The position numbers and the translations under genes are program-made. Positions 61,513 through 64,000 of a stretch of 64,000 nt of DNA are shown piece by piece; position 1 is the first letter of the stretch, and each line of letters begins with the position of its first letter. The notes beneath the pieces were generated by a model. It saw only the letters and a program-made list of their open reading frames with translations. It searched no databases and had not been told where the DNA came from. This DNA is from Sunxiuqinia sp963677175 (GTDB lineage: Bacteria; Bacteroidota; Bacteroidia; Bacteroidales; Prolixibacteraceae), in NCBI GenBank assembly GCA_963677175.2, contig CAXXES010000007.1, forward strand, positions 372,001-436,000, in the 5' to 3' direction.

Positions 61513-62639
61513 GCCGGACTGGGTTTGAACTGGCGGGTGCAATCCAAAAGTTTGGCCGGCAGTTTACTGAAAAGTATCGCCCCAACGCTTATCATCAGCG
61601 TATACTGCATGCTTTATCGGTTTGCCGGACTTCGGCTTTGGGCGGCCATAAAGAAGCCTGCGACTGCTGCGGGCAGATCCGTATCAGCTATAACAGTTGC
61701 CGCAACCGTCACTGTCCGAAGTGTCAAAGTTCAAAGCAGGCAGCCTGGGTGGAAGATTTGCTGGAAACGACCCTTCCGGTCAAGCATTACCATATTGTGT
61801 TTACCGTTCCGCACCAACTCAACACGATTTGTATGCAGGACAGCCAATGGTTTTACGGGCGGCTGTTTTCATCGGTGTGGGAAACCCTGCGGCAGTTTGG
61901 CTACACACGTTTTGGTGTTGAAACCGGGGCGGTGTGCGTACTTCACACCTGGGGGCAGAACCTGAGTTTTCACCCGCACATCCATTGCCTTGTTCCCGCA
62001 GCCGGAGAAACAGTTTCGGGGGCTATGAAACCCGTTGGCAGCAACGGGAAGTTTCTTTACCCTGTTAAACAGCTCAGCCTGGTTTTCCGGGCAAAGCTGA
62101 TGGGAAACATCGAAAAGGAACTTAAAAAGAAGGGGCTATCAGAAAAGTACCGTCCATTGATCAAGGCCGCATGGAGCAAGCCCTGGTCGGTGCATTGTGA
62201 ACCCTCGCTGGGCAAAGCCGAACAGGTGATCAAATACCTGGGGCAGTACACGCACCGGGTAGCCATCACCAACCAGCGCATCACCGCAATGGACGATCAG
62301 ACCGTGACCTTTATGCACAAGGATTATGCCGACGGGGCCAAACAAAAGCCGGTAACACTCGATGGAGTTGAGTTCTTAAGAAGGTTTTGCCAGCATATCC
62401 TCCCGCACCGCTTTGTCAAGATCCGGCGCTATGGTATTTACAGCAGTCGGGCCAGGGCACTGCGCAACAAACAAAACCCAAAGATGGAGGTCAGCCTGAA
62501 GCCCAAAGAAAGCCCGCAGGAGCGGATTAAACGGCTCACCGGTTTTGATGTGTACCGGTGCCCGTTCTGCAAACAAGGAACCATGTACCGCATCGAAGAA
62601 CTGCCGCGGGTACGCTCGCCATCAGACTTTTATGCCTAG
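61509..62639 (+). CDS. IS91-family HUH transposase, element 2, apparently intact
   Basis: 376 residues: N-terminal zinc domain (CDCCGQIRISYNSCRNRHCP), HUH motif SFHPHIHCLVPAAG, Tyr pair in KYLGQYTHRVAITN and a C-terminal zinc ribbon DVYRCPFCKQGTM. All expected parts are present without interruption, unlike element 1. Rolling-circle transposition is expected. It overlaps the recombinase by four bases. Confidence 0.92.
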   Translation: MSRTGFELAGAIQKFGRQFTEKYRPNAYHQRILHALSVCRTSALGGHKEACDCCGQIRISYNSCRNRHCPKCQSSKQAAWVEDLLETTLPVKHYHIVFTVPHQLNTICMQDSQWFYGRLFSSVWETLRQFGYTRFGVETGAVCVLHTWGQNLSFHPHIHCLVPAAGETVSGAMKPVGSNGKFLYPVKQLSLVFRAKLMGNIEKELKKKGLSEKYRPLIKAAWSKPWSVHCEPSLGKAEQVIKYLGQYTHRVAITNQRITAMDDQTVTFMHKDYADGAKQKPVTLDGVEFLRRFCQHILPHRFVKIRRYGIYSSRARALRNKQNPKMEVSLKPKESPQERIKRLTGFDVYRCPFCKQGTMYRIEELPRVRSPSDFYA

Positions 62640-62902
62640 AACACTGCCTGGCACTTGTAATTTTTTACCGTCCCAAACCAGTCTGTACATTTAAGCAGAC
62701 AGGAATTGTATTATCCAAACCAAGCGAAAACCGGCTAAAACCCAACATCTGTTGGGAACCAAAGCCATAAAGGAAGAACAAAATGAAAAAACCAGCCGAC
62801 CCGATTCGTACTGCTGCCAGGGATTTGTCCTGAAAAAGAAAGGCTGAGAGACGAAAAAAGTATTGATAAGTCCATAGAAAAACACCCGAACTCCGGATTG
62901 TA

Positions 62903-62990
62903 GTTCAACCGGGGCTCAAAGCTGGGCACTACGTGCCGCTTAAAGCCCTATTTATTGGGTGCTGGGCTTTTGTTTCCGGTTTAGTTAAAC
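62903..62990. repeat. attC-like hairpin 6 with consensus boxes
   Basis: Left box GTTCAAC fits RYYYAAC and right box GTTAAAC fits GTTRRRY, 88 bases apart. Between them AAAGC and CAC pair with GTG and GCTTT, and CCGG pairs with CCGG. The gap to the SDR gene (62991-63064) holds nothing recognisable. Confidence 0.5.
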
Positions 62991-63064
62991 GAACGTCTGA
63001 ATTCCAATGGATAAATGTTTATTTTCTTTTTGAATAATTTATTTACCATTTCACAGAAGTGTAC

Positions 63065-63802
63065 TCAGTTTTGCTTTGTAGGTCGAATGACAATATCACC
63101 AACTTCAACATTATCTGGTTGACTTATAGCATAAATAACCGCCTTTGCAATGGAGTTTGGGGAAATTGCCATTTCGTCCATGGTTTGCTGAAAGGAATCT
63201 CGCATTTTTGAGTCTTTTAAATTGCTAACGAGTTCCGTTTTTACAAAACCTGGGGATATACCTGTAACTCGGTATTGCCCATTGGATTCTTGTCGTAATG
63301 CTTCGCTGATAGTTCGAACTGCGTTTTTAGTTCCTGCATAAATACCTTGTAACGGAACTATTTTAATTCCAGAAGTTGAAATGATATTGATAAAGTGTCC
63401 AAATCCCTGCTCTTTAAAAACAGGCATTGCTGCCGCAATTCCGTACAAAACTCCTTTGACATTAATATCAATCATTTCTTCCCAACCGTCAACATCCAAT
63501 TCGTCAATGCGTGAAATATGGCTGATTCCTGCATTATTGATTAACACATCCACTTTCAGGAATTTGCTTTTTGCCAGTTCAACTAAATTGTTCAGGTCGT
63601 CTCGTTTTTTTACATCTGTTACGGCATAGGCGACATCTCCCTCTAATGCTGTAATTTGTTCAGCTAATTCTTCTAAAAGATTTTCTCTTCTTGCTCCAAG
63701 CACTACTTTTGCTCCTTCTTTTGCCAATGAAAGAGCTATCGCTTTTCCAATACCGCTACTTGCTCCGGTAATAATGACTATTTTATTTTTTAATCGATTC
63801 AT
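63065..63802 (-). CDS. Short-chain dehydrogenase/reductase (classical SDR)
   Basis: 245 residues with the cofactor motif TGASSGIGKAIAL, LINNAGISHI, the catalytic Ser in IISTSGIKIV and YAGTK (YxxxK). This is the classical NAD(P)-dependent SDR subfamily, similar to YdfG/YdaD-type broad-specificity alcohol or hydroxyacid dehydrogenases. Substrate unknown. A partial AraC-type regulator lies 9 bases upstream in the same direction, so the two are likely co-transcribed, regulator first. Confidence 0.9.
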   Translation of the reverse strand: MNRLKNKIVIITGASSGIGKAIALSLAKEGAKVVLGARRENLLEELAEQITALEGDVAYAVTDVKKRDDLNNLVELAKSKFLKVDVLINNAGISHISRIDELDVDGWEEMIDINVKGVLYGIAAAMPVFKEQGFGHFINIISTSGIKIVPLQGIYAGTKNAVRTISEALRQESNGQYRVTGISPGFVKTELVSNLKDSKMRDSFQQTMDEMAISPNSIAKAVIYAISQPDNVEVGDIVIRPTKQN

Positions 63803-63811
63803 ATTTTGTTT

Positions 63812-64000
63812 TTAATTAAAACTCACCCGAAACTCTAGCGGGCTTTGATTGGTTTTTTTCTTAAATAATTTATTGAATGATTGTGGATATTCAAAACCTA
63901 ACTGATAAGCAATTTCACTCACCGATAAATGGGTGGTTGTCAATAGCTCTTTGGCTTTATCGATCAATCTATTATGTATGTGTTGTTGGGTGGTTTGACC
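63812..64000 (-). CDS. AraC-family regulator, C-terminal part, runs off the right edge
   Basis: 62 codons at the window edge encode the end of an AraC/XylS helix-turn-helix domain: HLSVSEIAYQLGFEYPQSFN then KLFKKKTNQSPLEFRVSFN. The motif order is that of the second HTH of the family. It precedes the SDR gene in the same direction, so it is likely its regulator. N-terminal part outside the window. Confidence 0.85.
   Translation of the reverse strand, partial: GQTTQQHIHNRLIDKAKELLTTTHLSVSEIAYQLGFEYPQSFNKLFKKKTNQSPLEFRVSFN

Larger units (their letters stand above)
60613..62639 (+). mobile_element. IS91-family element 2 (tyrosine recombinase + HUH transposase), ends not defined
   Basis: Same two-gene organisation as element 1, but clearly diverged in both proteins, so it is a second, independent family member rather than a recent copy. 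The outer ends cannot be fixed by eye; they should lie between hairpin 5 (60526) and hairpin 6 (62903). 62640-62902 has no supportable gene. Confidence 0.65.

Noticed and set aside
61309..61542. Minus-strand ORF opposite the second recombinase
   Set aside because: Antisense shadow of the catalytic domain.

Overview
The window looks like the chromosome of a fermentative Bacteroidota, probably a marine or sediment Bacteroidales/Marinilabiliales relative. Four things point there: a type IX secretion sorting domain, promoters of the TTTG / TAnnTTTG type, Bacteroidota-style DUF3244 and HU-like/DUF4469 proteins, and a paired acetate/butyrate acyl-phosphate system. No rRNA or tRNA gene and no CRISPR array was seen.

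Left part, about 1-34.4 kb, is housekeeping and metabolism. It holds a partial FAD-linked oxidase; pta - 3-hydroxyacyl-CoA dehydrogenase - ackA; ptb - buk; an APC transporter with cytosolic regulatory domains; a CPA2 antiporter with Usp-like domains; a CE15 esterase; rhamnulokinase; and, leftward, a multi-PAS histidine kinase and a CusCBA-type metal efflux operon headed by a His-rich secreted protein. A rightward sulfite-reduction/siroheme operon follows (DUF2061, Met8-like, cysJ, cysI, hemD, NAD-binding protein, cobA). Ahead of it is a promoter, a 32-codon Met/Cys-rich leader ORF and an intrinsic terminator whose 5' arm can alternatively pair with the end of the leader ORF: a complete-looking transcription attenuator. 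PEP carboxylase comes next, then an LCIB-type carbonic anhydrase.

Middle part, about 34.4-50.3 kb, is repeat-rich and accessory. It has tandem repeats, a nifJ remnant, small secreted proteins, and a 2142-residue SpvB/FG-GAP/RHS protein with a unique C-terminal tip and an overlapping small membrane protein (candidate immunity). A second, 5'-truncated RHS cassette follows. It shares 2.6 kb of almost identical RHS core with the first but carries a different tip (HINT domain) and a DUF1493 partner. The orphan cassette lies between two related REP/RAYT elements, so it looks like a stored tip that could be swapped into the full-length gene by homologous recombination.

Right part, about 50.3-64 kb, holds two IS91-family elements (tyrosine recombinase + HUH transposase). 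Around and between them are six long imperfect hairpins with attC-like boxes. These bracket a hypothetical gene, a degenerate esterase-fold gene, an AraC-controlled ABC/HlyD/TolC export operon, and an SDR with a partial AraC regulator. This resembles an integron cassette region, although no intI is visible here.
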